Origin: Myxococcota bacterium
Lineage (GTDB): Bacteria; Myxococcota_A; UBA9042; DTJE01
Length of the DNA stretch: 39,404 bases
Assembly: GCA_017994695.1 (NCBI GenBank)
Contig: JAGOKF010000034.1
Coordinates: 1-39,404 of the forward strand
Reading direction: 5' to 3'
Made by a program: the position numbers and the translations under genes. The notes under the pieces were generated by a model, which did no database searches, had not been told where the DNA came from, and saw nothing but the letters and a program-made list of their open reading frames with translations. This document shows, in pieces, positions 24,608 to 31,834 of this stretch. How positions within the stretch are numbered: position 1 is the first letter of the stretch; each line of letters starts with the position of its first letter.

Positions 24608-24916
24608 TCAGTTCCGGGCCTTCCGCCGCTCCTGCAGCAGGTCCTTGTGGCGATGCACCTGCCGTTCCACCTTGTCCAGGGCGCCGTCCACCGCGGGCTC
24701 GATGTCGTCGGTGGTCTTCTCGGAGGCCTTGAACACCTCGCCTCGATGGGTGACCACGACCTCCACCGTGGTCCACGCCTTCTCCGTGGCCAGGATCACC
24801 CGCACCTCGCTGCTCCCGTTCAGCAACCCCTCCAGGCGCTTCCGGACCTTCTGCTCGATGAACGACTTCAATTCCTCGCTGGCCTCGAACTGCCGAAGGA
24901 CGAACGTCATTTCCAT
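24608..24916 (-). CDS. hpf: Short ribosome hibernation promoting factor
   Basis: The protein has 102 residues. The start is the ATG at 24916, preceded by AAGGGAGA. A longer reading to 24979 would place non-homologous residues in front. The beta-alpha-beta-beta-beta-alpha fold is evident: VLRQFEASEELKSFIEQKVRKRLEGL, VRVILATEKAWTTVEVVV, FKASEKTTDDIEPAVDGALDKVERQVHRHKD. It belongs to the short HPF/YfiA group with no C-terminal dimerisation domain. It binds the 30S subunit in stationary phase. It sits between rpoN and rapZ, as in many proteobacteria. Confidence 0.95.
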   Translation of the reverse strand: MEMTFVLRQFEASEELKSFIEQKVRKRLEGLLNGSSEVRVILATEKAWTTVEVVVTHRGEVFKASEKTTDDIEPAVDGALDKVERQVHRHKDLLQERRKARN

Positions 24917-24933
24917 GGCTTTCTCCCTTCCGC

Positions 24934-25066
24934 GGAGCGGCCTTGCCGCCCCGCTCCCGCAGGTCGCCCCGGGGGCCATCCCCGGAACGTCTTTCCCGGA
25001 GCCGGCTTGCCGAACCGGCGATCCTCCTTGCCAAAGTCCGCCAGGCCCCGGAGCCCCCTTCCGGGG
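24934..25066 (-). other. Hairpin-rich rpoN-hpf spacer
   Basis: Three inverted repeats occupy the 150-base spacer: 25046-25052/25060-25066 (7 bp, CCCCGGA, directly after the rpoN stop), 25001-25005/25015-25019 (5 bp, GCCGG) and 24934-24940/24951-24957 (7 bp, GGAGCGG). The last ends 17 bases before the hpf ATG. None is followed by a T-run. They may limit read-through or form a structured hpf leader. Confidence 0.5.
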
Positions 25067-26542
25067 CTACACCAGGGCGCGCCTCCGGGAGGAGGGGAGG
25101 ATCCCCAGTGCCTCCCGGTATTTCGCCACCGTCCTCCGAGCGATCACCACGTTGACCGCCCGCAGACGCTCCACGATGTCCTGGTCCGAGAGGGGGGACC
25201 GGGGGTCCTCCGCCTCCACGATGGCCTTGATCTGGGCCTTCACGGCCTCGCTGGCCTGGTCCTCCCCCTGGACGCTGCCGATCCGGCTGTTGAAGAAGTA
25301 CTTCAGCTCGAAGATTCCCCGGGGGGTGTGGACGTACTTGTTCGAGGTCACCCGGCTGATCGTGGACTCGTGCATGCCCACGTCCTCGGCGACGTCCCGG
25401 AGCACCAAGGGCCGGAGGTGGGTGACGCCGTGGTCCAGGAAGTCCCTCTGGAAGCGCATGATGCTCTCGGTGACCTTCCGGATCGTGCTCTGGCGCTGCT
25501 GGATGCTCCGGATGAGCCACATCGCGGACCGCAGCTTGTCCTGGACGAAGTCCCGGGCCTCCCCGTGGGACTGCCCCGACAGCACGCTTTCGTAGTAGGC
25601 GCTGATCCGGAGCCGCGGCAGCCCGTCCTCGTTCAGCACCGTCACGTACTCGTCCCCGACCCGGAACACGTACACGTCGGGCTGCACGTAGACGATGTCG
25701 TCCTGGTTGAAGGCCCGGCCCGGTCGGGGGTCCATCCGGCACACCGTCTCCACCAGGGCCTTCACCTCGTCCAGCGAGCACCGGAGTCCCCGGGCGATGG
25801 CGCTGAAGTTCCGCCGTTCCAGGTCCGGCAGGAAGCGTTCCAGCAGCAGTTGGAGCCGCTCGTTGCCCGGGTGGTGGGTGCGGGCCTGGATCAGCAGGCA
25901 CTCCTGGAGGTCCCGGGCGCCGACGCCCACGGGATCGAAGGTCTGGATCCGCCGCAACACGCCCCGGACCCGTTCCTCGGGCACGCCCAGCCGGGCCGCC
26001 GCCTCCTCCACCGTCAGGTCCTTCAGGAAGCCGTCCTCGTTCAGGTTCCCGACCAGGAAGGCCCCGATCTCCCGGTCGGCCTCCCGGAGGTCCGAGAGCT
26101 GCAGCTGCCACAGCAGGTGGTCCGTCAGGTTGCCCTTGCGGCTGACGGTGGCCTCGACCGAGGGATACTCCTCGTTGGAGACCCGGACCTGGGGTCCGCT
26201 GCTGAAACGTCCGTAGTCCTCGACGAACTGCTCCCACTGGACCTCCTGGTCCTGGGAGGACTGTCGCCGGTCCGCCTCCTCGCCGACCGCCTCCTCCGGT
26301 TCCGACCGGGGCGGTGCCACCGACGGCTCCCCCTCGGAGACCTCCCGGGTCGGATCGTCGTAGGAAAGGGTCTGCTCGTCGATCCCGTCCTCCTCGAGGA
26401 CCGGATTCGACTCCAGTTGCTGCCGGACCTCCTCGACCAGTTCCATCCGGGACAGCTGCAGCAGGCGGATGGCCATCTGCAACTGGGGGGTCAGCACCAG
26501 TTTCTGAAGGAGTTTGAGGGACTGCTCCTGCCGGATTTCCAT
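25067..26542 (-). CDS. rpoN: RNA polymerase sigma-54 factor
   Basis: The protein has 491 residues from the ATG at 26542. The activator-interacting region I is intact (LKLLQKLVLTPQLQMAIRLLQLS ... LESNPVLEE), followed by an acidic region II, the core-binding domain, the helix-turn-helix (DVGMHESTISRVTSNKYVHTPRG) and the RpoN box ARRTVAKYRE near the C-terminus. An in-frame ATG at 26596 is rejected because it overlaps the -10 of a good promoter, and the 26542 start matches the usual length of the N-terminus. It would serve the NtrC-type regulator at 5414-6829 and any others in the genome. Confidence 0.97.
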   Translation of the reverse strand: MEIRQEQSLKLLQKLVLTPQLQMAIRLLQLSRMELVEEVRQQLESNPVLEEDGIDEQTLSYDDPTREVSEGEPSVAPPRSEPEEAVGEEADRRQSSQDQEVQWEQFVEDYGRFSSGPQVRVSNEEYPSVEATVSRKGNLTDHLLWQLQLSDLREADREIGAFLVGNLNEDGFLKDLTVEEAAARLGVPEERVRGVLRRIQTFDPVGVGARDLQECLLIQARTHHPGNERLQLLLERFLPDLERRNFSAIARGLRCSLDEVKALVETVCRMDPRPGRAFNQDDIVYVQPDVYVFRVGDEYVTVLNEDGLPRLRISAYYESVLSGQSHGEARDFVQDKLRSAMWLIRSIQQRQSTIRKVTESIMRFQRDFLDHGVTHLRPLVLRDVAEDVGMHESTISRVTSNKYVHTPRGIFELKYFFNSRIGSVQGEDQASEAVKAQIKAIVEAEDPRSPLSDQDIVERLRAVNVVIARRTVAKYREALGILPSSRRRALV

Positions 26543-26594
26543 CGCCACCAGTTCTTTCAGTCGCGCCGGCCCTTCCTTTGGCCCGGACAGGTCC

Positions 26595-26624
26595 ATTATG
26601 AAGCCGGGTCCAGCCCTTGTAAAG
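26595..26624 (-). promoter_or_regulatory. rpoN promoter
   Basis: Minus strand TTTACA (26619-26624) and CATAAT (26595-26600) are 18 bases apart. This is a strong sigma-70-type match in otherwise GC-rich sequence. Transcription would start near 26588, leaving a leader of about 45 bases before the 26542 ATG. Confidence 0.65.
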
Positions 26625-26691
26625 GCGGCCGCCCCTGGACTTCCCTCCCGGGAGGGATAGACTCGGGGCATCGAAGGGGCAGGAGAGGGAC

Positions 26692-27756
26692 ATCGACTCG
26701 ATCGGTCGGCCGAGGTGGGAGGCGGGGCTCAGTCTCGCGGACGTGGACGCGGTGCGCCTGCTGCTCCGGGGCGGGTCGGTGGTGGACTGGCCCCGGCTCC
26801 ACCTCAGCACGTTCGCCGAGGCCGCCTCCTTCCTGCGGGTCAACGGCTACGACCTGGAGGAGGCGATTGCCCAGCAGCGCCTCCGGGACCTGCTCTGGAG
26901 ATCCGTGGAATACCTCGAAAAGACCTTCGACTACCGGTTCCCCGGGGAACTGACCCGATCGGACTCGATCCCGGAACTGCTGATGGTCGCCTCGGACATC
27001 CGGAATCCCTGGCAGCGCTTGGCCTGCGTGCTGCTGAAGACGATGCACATCATCAACCACGTCGAGGCGGCCGAACTCCGGTCCCGCCTGCCCCTGGACG
27101 AGGAGGTGCTGTTCCGCCGGGCTTCGGAGGCCCTGGACCGGGCCGTGGCGGAACTGCAGGCCGAGGGGATCTCCCTGGTCTCCTACCGGTCGAGCCGGAA
27201 GTCCTCCCACAGCCTCTTCACCAAGATTCTCGGCCGCAAGAGCACCGTGGCGGCCCAGATCTACGACCGGGTCCGCTGCCGCCTGGTGTGCGAGAACGCC
27301 CGGGACATCGTCCCCCTGCTTTCGGGCCTGAAGGACCGCCTGCTGGCCTGGAACTACGTGGTGCCGGGACAGTCCCGGAACGAGATCGTCCGGAACGAGG
27401 CCCTGGTGGAGGCCCTGCGGGCGGACCCCGACGCCCGGCGCCGCCTGTGGATCCGCCTGGCGGTCGAGGATGCGGCCGACCGGCAGGACTGGAACCGGTT
27501 CTCGGCGGCGGGTTTCCGCATGGTGAATTTCGTGGTGGACATGCCCATCGCGGTGACGGACCTGACCCGGACTCATTCCCTGGGAGACCGGCTGGGATTC
27601 CTGGTCATGCAGCCGGTGGAGTTCCAGGTCTTCGACCGCCAGACCTGGGCCTGGAACGAGGAGGGGGAGGGCAGCCACCCCCGATACAAGGACCGGCAGC
27701 GCTGGGAGGTGATCCGCCGCCTGGAGCGGGAGGGGGAGATGGGCGGCGGATCCTAG
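26692..27756 (+). CDS. Divergent RelA/SpoT-type synthetase-domain protein
   Basis: The protein has 354 residues if it starts at the ATC at 26692, or 337 from a GTG at 26743. ATC is preferred because AGGAGAGGG lies just before it, the GTG has no ribosome site, and residues between the two look coding. The C-terminal half matches the RelA/SpoT synthetase fold by eye: S-x-RKSSHSLFTKI (169-179; compare R-x-K-x2-YSI-x2-KM), QIYDRVRCRLV (189-199; compare YDLLAIR), and VEFQVFDRQTWAWNEEGEGSHPRYK (compare VEVQIRT ... AE-x-G-x-AH-x-YK). No HD hydrolase, TGS or ACT domain is present. Some core residues differ, so alarmone synthesis is uncertain; a synthetase-like or inactive regulator is possible. It may correspond to an uncharacterised family known in Myxococcota (recollection, unverified). 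Confidence 0.75.
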   Translation: MDSIGRPRWEAGLSLADVDAVRLLLRGGSVVDWPRLHLSTFAEAASFLRVNGYDLEEAIAQQRLRDLLWRSVEYLEKTFDYRFPGELTRSDSIPELLMVASDIRNPWQRLACVLLKTMHIINHVEAAELRSRLPLDEEVLFRRASEALDRAVAELQAEGISLVSYRSSRKSSHSLFTKILGRKSTVAAQIYDRVRCRLVCENARDIVPLLSGLKDRLLAWNYVVPGQSRNEIVRNEALVEALRADPDARRRLWIRLAVEDAADRQDWNRFSAAGFRMVNFVVDMPIAVTDLTRTHSLGDRLGFLVMQPVEFQVFDRQTWAWNEEGEGSHPRYKDRQRWEVIRRLEREGEMGGGS

Positions 27757-28568
27757 ACCCCTCCCGGGACCCGGTTCCGCAGCATCCTCCGGACCTGCCG
27801 GCGGACCTCCCGGGCGGAGGGCCGGGCTTCGGGATGGGGGGCCAGCATCGCCTCCACCAGGGGCGCGAGGTCCGGGTCGAGGGACCGGATCGCGCCCAGG
27901 TCCGGTCGCCGGGTCCGGGCCACTTCCCTGGGAGGAGCGGCTCCGGAGGGGAGTTCCAGCGCTCCCAGGGCCCGGCAAGTGATCCACCCCATCGAGGCGA
28001 CCTCCGCGGCGGGGGTGGGGGCATCTCCCTCCAGCACCTCCGCCGCCAGGTAGGGGAGCGTTCCCACCCGGATTCCATCCTCTGGAGTCGCGACCCCCGG
28101 TCTGTCGCCCCGGAGGTCCACCAGCACTGCCCGCCCCCGGGGTGTCAGGATCAGGTTTCCGGGCGAGACGTCTCCGTGCAGCCTCGGGGCCGCAGGACTG
28201 TCCTCGTGGATCCACGCCAGTCCCTCGGCCAGGTCCGCGAGGACCGGGATCCACCGGGAGGGGAGGAAGGGGCCCTCCGACAGGGCATCCCGGAGGGACC
28301 GCCCCGGAACCTGCCGGAACAGGTGCCAGGTCGCCCCCTCGGAGTCGATTCCCCAGGCCACCAGCCGCTCCACCCGGGGATGGGGGGGGGCGATGCCTTC
28401 CACCTCGGGAGGGGGCGGCCACGGGTCTCCTGGGCGCCGGGGTGCGTGTCGCCGGACCACCAGGACCCGTCCCCGGAGGGTGCACGTCCAGGTTTCGCAA
28501 CGGGGGCGCAGGGAGAGCGGGTGGCACAGCCGCAGGAGGGTCGGATCCAGGGTTCCCGAGTGGTCCAT
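27753..28568 (-). CDS. Atypical protein-kinase-fold protein
   Basis: The protein has 271 residues. GGGGAGCGGA precedes the ATG at 28568. The kinase C-lobe is visible: RLHGDVSPGNLIL (His131, Asp133, Asn138), then VLVDLRG with Asp151 where DFG would be, then GTLPYLAAEVL and a second E-x-ASMGW segment. The Gly-rich loop is not recognisable, and the usual Lys region reads VLVVRRH. Asp and Asn for catalysis and metal are present, so it may be active on small molecules or proteins, or it may be a pseudokinase. The stop shares CTAG with the convergent RelA/SpoT-like gene. It lies 71 bases after dnaJ on the same strand, with a strong hairpin between. Confidence 0.78.
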   Translation of the reverse strand: MDHSGTLDPTLLRLCHPLSLRPRCETWTCTLRGRVLVVRRHAPRRPGDPWPPPPEVEGIAPPHPRVERLVAWGIDSEGATWHLFRQVPGRSLRDALSEGPFLPSRWIPVLADLAEGLAWIHEDSPAAPRLHGDVSPGNLILTPRGRAVLVDLRGDRPGVATPEDGIRVGTLPYLAAEVLEGDAPTPAAEVASMGWITCRALGALELPSGAAPPREVARTRRPDLGAIRSLDPDLAPLVEAMLAPHPEARPSAREVRRQVRRMLRNRVPGGV

Positions 28569-28579
28569 TCCGCTCCCCG

Positions 28580-28621
28580 GTCGCGGCGCCTTCCCGCCGG
28601 GACGCCCGGCGGGCTCGCGAC
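28580..28621 (-). other. Strong nested hairpin between dnaJ and the kinase-like gene
   Basis: A perfect 9-bp stem (CCCGCCGGG at 28593-28601 with CCCGGCGGG at 28605-28613, 3-base loop) sits inside a 6-bp outer stem (GTCGCG at 28580-28585 with CGCGAC at 28616-28621). It has no T-run and ends 11 bases before the next ATG, next to its ribosome site. It could block read-through, or mask translation of the kinase-like gene. Confidence 0.6.
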
Positions 28622-28639
28622 GGCATTCCGAACGCCCGT

Positions 28640-29707
28640 TCAGTGGGACTCTTCCAGGTCCCGGATCTGTTCGTAGAGTTTCCGGACGGCTCGGGAGGGG
28701 TCCCGGGGCACCACGACATTCAGGCGGACCCAGAGGTCTCCCCGCCCGCCGCCACCCAGGCGGGGCATCCCCTCGCCGACGATCCGGATGTCGTCGCCCG
28801 GCTGGCTCCCCTTGGGGATCGTCACGGTCACGGGGCCCAGGATGCCTTCCAGCGTCCGTTTCCGCCCCAGCACGGCGTCGTGGACCGGGATGCTCAGTTC
28901 CATCAGCAGGTCGTCCCCTTCCCGCTTGAAGCGCGGGTCGTCCTGGACCTGGCAGATCACATAGAGGTCCCCCGCCTGGCCGGACCCGGCGCCGCCGGCC
29001 CGGGGCACCCGCAGCGTGTTGCCGCTGTCCACTCCCGGGGGGATGCGCACCGTGACCCGATCCTCCTGGCGTCCCCGGCCGGTCCCCCGGCACTCGGGGC
29101 AGGCGTTTCGCAGAATGCGCCCGGCGCCCCGGCAGTGGGGACAGGTGGTGGTGATCGTGAAGAGGCCCTGGCTGTGGGCCACCCGACCGTGGCCCCGGCA
29201 GGTGGGGCAAACCTCCGGGGCACTGCCCGGGGCCGCGCCGCTTCCCTTGCAGGATTCGCAGACCACCTCCCGGGAGACCCGGATTTCCTTCTCGACCCCC
29301 GTGGCGGCTTCCTTCAGGGAGATCGACACCTGGACCTGCTGGTCCCGGCCCCGATGGCCGGAACGCCGGGAGGAGGATCGCCCGAAGAGGCTTCCCAGGA
29401 GGTCCTCCAGCCCGCCCTCGCCCTGGAAGAACTGGTCGAAGATGCTGAAGAAGTCCTCGGGGGATGGGTTGTAGCCGCGGCCCTTCAGGCCCGCCTCTCC
29501 GTACCGGTCGTAGATGGCCCGCTTTTCCGGGTCCGACAGGACGTCCCAGGCCTCGGCGATGGCCTTCATCTTCTCGGCCGCCGAGGGATCGTCCGGGTTC
29601 CGGTCCGGGTGGTACTGGAGCGCCAGGCGTCGGAAGGCCTTCTTGATCTCCTCCCGGTCCGCGTCGCGGGAGACACCGAGGACCTGGTAGTAGTCCGTCG
29701 CGCTCAT
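28640..29707 (-). CDS. dnaJ: Chaperone protein DnaJ
   Basis: The protein has 355 residues. The J-domain (1-70) has YHPDRNPDD with the essential HPD. A Gly/Phe region follows (about 75-115, [14 protein letters not shown]), then the zinc-finger region with four C-x2-C-x-G-x-G repeats ([32 protein letters not shown]), then the substrate-binding C-terminal domains. It stimulates DnaK ATPase and delivers unfolded clients. dnaK and grpE are not in the window, so this may be a second or dispersed copy. TTGACA occurs on the minus strand at 29740-29745, but no good -10 accompanies it. Confidence 0.96.
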   Translation of the reverse strand: MSATDYYQVLGVSRDADREEIKKAFRRLALQYHPDRNPDDPSAAEKMKAIAEAWDVLSDPEKRAIYDRYGEAGLKGRGYNPSPEDFFSIFDQFFQGEGGLEDLLGSLFGRSSSRRSGHRGRDQQVQVSISLKEAATGVEKEIRVSREVVCESCKGSGAAPGSAPEVCPTCRGHGRVAHSQGLFTITTTCPHCRGAGRILRNACPECRGTGRGRQEDRVTVRIPPGVDSGNTLRVPRAGGAGSGQAGDLYVICQVQDDPRFKREGDDLLMELSIPVHDAVLGRKRTLEGILGPVTVTIPKGSQPGDDIRIVGEGMPRLGGGGRGDLWVRLNVVVPRDPSRAVRKLYEQIRDLEESH

Positions 29708-29825
29708 GGCCTGCCAAGAAAGGGGCCGGGACGGGCGTTTGTCAATCCCCGTCCCTGCATTTTTCCTCTTCGGGTTCCCGGGACGCCTGATCTATCGTCA
29801 TCAGGGTACCGTTCGAGGAGGATCC

Positions 29826-30893
29826 ATGCGGCGGGAGATGGTGCGGATTCAGGCGGCCTTGTGGGCGTCGCTGGTGCTGGGATGTTCGGGGACGGCGGGA
29901 AGTCCGGGGCCGGATGTTTCCGGAGAGGTCGTCGCGAGGGACCCGGGGACCGGCGATCCGGGATGGGAGGATGTGGGTTCCCGGGACGGGGAGTCCGGCG
30001 GCGGACGGGATCCGGGGGCGGGGGGGACCGACGACGATCCCGGGTCGGCGGAGGACCCGGGAGCCGGAGACCCGTCCGCCGGGGAGGAACCGTCCGGGGA
30101 TCCGGGGGAGGCGGGAGATCCGGGACCGGACCCGGGTGGGGACGGGGAGTTGGGAGACGGAGGCGGCCCCCCCGGGGACGGCGGCGTTGGGGACCCGGGA
30201 GGAGAGGAACCGGGTTCGGGTCCCTTCACGGTCCGGGTCCGGCCGGCCGTACGGGAGGACGTCGTGGCCTCGTACCTGATGTCCGTGAACCCGTCGGCCT
30301 GGAACCTGTTCGGGGGGGATTCCCTGCCCCTGGGGCGGCACTTCGACGGGGAGATGGGGCACGTGGGCTACCACTCGGCCATCCGGTTCCCTGGGCTGGC
30401 GATTCCAAGGGGGGCCCGGATCCTGTCCGCCACGCTGTCTTTCCTTCCCACCAACGAGGTCGATTCCTCGAACATCCTCTGGCTGGCCATCCATGCCGAG
30501 CAGTCGGCCGACAGCAGGCCCCTGTCCCTGTCGGACTACGAGCAGGGACGGCCCGACCAGCGCCTTCGGACCGTCGCGGCGATCGACCAGTGGGTGATCC
30601 GGTGCAACGCCTCCTGCACCGAGGTGACCGAGTATGACTGCCCCCAGCGGAAGCGCGACTGCTGGGACCGGACCGTCCGCTTCCAGTGCCCCAAGGACCT
30701 GAAGGCCCTGGTGCAGGAGGTGGTCGATCTGCCCGGGTGGCAGTCCGGCAATGCCCTGACCCTGATCCTTCAGCCCAACGTGCCCCAGGAGTACCGGGAT
30801 CGGGACACCGGAGCCCGGCATATCGTCGGCGTCGAGGACGGGCGGCCCGAGGAGGATCGCCCCCTGCTGGAGGTGACCTGGGATCGGCCGTGA
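29826..30893 (+). CDS. Lipoprotein with acidic tether and DNRLRE-like domain
   Basis: The protein has 355 residues. GAGGAGGATCC precedes the ATG at 29826, which opens a lipoprotein signal (SLVLGC). Residues about 22-135 are low-complexity Asp/Gly/Pro/Glu. The rest resembles a DNRLRE/CBM96-type beta-sandwich: AIRFPGLAIPRGARILSATLSF, a middle part with four Cys (probable disulfides), DLKALVQEVVDLPGW, then NALTLIL and a final RPLLEVTW strand. Such domains are found in cell-surface and spore-coat-like proteins and often bind glycans or stabilise surfaces. Enzyme activity is not seen. It ends 22 bases from a convergent lipoprotein gene. Confidence 0.85.
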   Translation: MRREMVRIQAALWASLVLGCSGTAGSPGPDVSGEVVARDPGTGDPGWEDVGSRDGESGGGRDPGAGGTDDDPGSAEDPGAGDPSAGEEPSGDPGEAGDPGPDPGGDGELGDGGGPPGDGGVGDPGGEEPGSGPFTVRVRPAVREDVVASYLMSVNPSAWNLFGGDSLPLGRHFDGEMGHVGYHSAIRFPGLAIPRGARILSATLSFLPTNEVDSSNILWLAIHAEQSADSRPLSLSDYEQGRPDQRLRTVAAIDQWVIRCNASCTEVTEYDCPQRKRDCWDRTVRFQCPKDLKALVQEVVDLPGWQSGNALTLILQPNVPQEYRDRDTGARHIVGVEDGRPEEDRPLLEVTWDRP

Positions 30894-30915
30894 CGGTTCC
30901 GGGATCCCCCCGTTC

Positions 30916-31776
30916 CTACGGCCCCCGGACGCACCGGGTCGCGGCGCTCCCCATCGCCTGGCCGGGGGGCGGGACGTTGACCGCCGCGTCGTAGAAGGTC
31001 ACGTACCAGGAACGGAGGTCCGAGGCGGAGGTCTTCCGGACCTGGGTGTTGGACCAGAACAGGTTGCACAGCCAGTCGAAGGAACTGTCCAGGTAGCACT
31101 TCCTGTCGGGATCTCCGGGTTTCGGCACCGGGCCCTGGTTGAGGCCGCACCCCTTGGTGCAGGAATCGGGGATGGGGTCCGGTGGGTCGATCGTGGTGGC
31201 ATGCACCGGGCACGCCCCGTTGGGACCGGTGTTGGCATCGCATCCGACGATCAGCGTGCGAAGCTCGTCGATCGTCGGCAGCCGCCAGTCGCTGCGGCCG
31301 GCGAACTGCTCCTGGTTCAGGAGGTTGCAGGTCTCCCGGGCGGTCGAGAGGTCGGAGTTCGAGGTGTAGCCCTTCTGCCAGGTGAGCCCCGTGCGGGTGT
31401 CCGTCAGGGTGCCGTCGCAGTTGTCCCGCATCCCCCAGGGGCTGACCGGGTACTCGCAGGGCGGCCCCGGATCGACCCAGGTATCGACGACGCCGGGGTC
31501 GACGGGAGGGGCGCCCGGATCCTGCGTGGCGCCGGGGTCCCGCCCCGGATCGGTGCCCGGCAGGTCGCTTCCGCCGGGATCCGTCGGGGGCAGCCAGCCG
31601 TCCCCGCCCCCCCGGTCCCCGGGTCCGTCGTCCCGGTCCTGCCCGCAGGACTCGGAGTAGCAGATGTCCAGCAGCAACCCCGGATCGGGCCGGGGCACGT
31701 CCTCGTTCGCAGGAGTCGAGGAACCCCCGCAGGCAAGCACGGCCAGCATCCACGGCAACGGCACCAGGCGATTCAT
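30916..31776 (-). CDS. Lipoprotein with DUF1566 (Lcl C-terminal-like) domain
   Basis: The protein has 286 residues. GGAGGTGGTCCC precedes the ATG at 31776; the lipobox reads AVLAC. After an acidic, Pro/Gly/Asp-rich tether (about 20-115), the C-terminal 160 residues carry the DUF1566 pattern: DNCDGTLTDTRTGLTWQKG, ARETCNLLN, GRSDWRLPTIDELRTLI, then W-x-NTQVR and a final GSAATRCVR. This domain, related to C-type-lectin-like folds, is common in surface and secreted proteins of Legionella and deltaproteobacteria and is thought to bind glycans or collagen. TAGAAT lies on the minus strand at 31798-31803 and may be its -10. Confidence 0.88.
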   Translation of the reverse strand: MNRLVPLPWMLAVLACGGSSTPANEDVPRPDPGLLLDICYSESCGQDRDDGPGDRGGGDGWLPPTDPGGSDLPGTDPGRDPGATQDPGAPPVDPGVVDTWVDPGPPCEYPVSPWGMRDNCDGTLTDTRTGLTWQKGYTSNSDLSTARETCNLLNQEQFAGRSDWRLPTIDELRTLIVGCDANTGPNGACPVHATTIDPPDPIPDSCTKGCGLNQGPVPKPGDPDRKCYLDSSFDWLCNLFWSNTQVRKTSASDLRSWYVTFYDAAVNVPPPGQAMGSAATRCVRGP

Positions 31777-31834
31777 GGGACCACCTCCCGACGGGGCATT
31801 CTAGCGAAAGGGGAGTCCGGCAACGAGGGGGGAA

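Noticed and set aside
26543-26596. Longer rpoN start at 26596
   Set aside because: That ATG lies inside the CATAAT -10 element, so it would not be in the transcript; the 26542 start matches the family's N-terminus.
27753-29717. Fusion of the kinase-like protein to an upstream 380-residue extension
   Set aside because: The extension is the dnaJ region read in another frame; DnaJ motifs are in the correct frame and the kinase has its own ribosome site at 28568.
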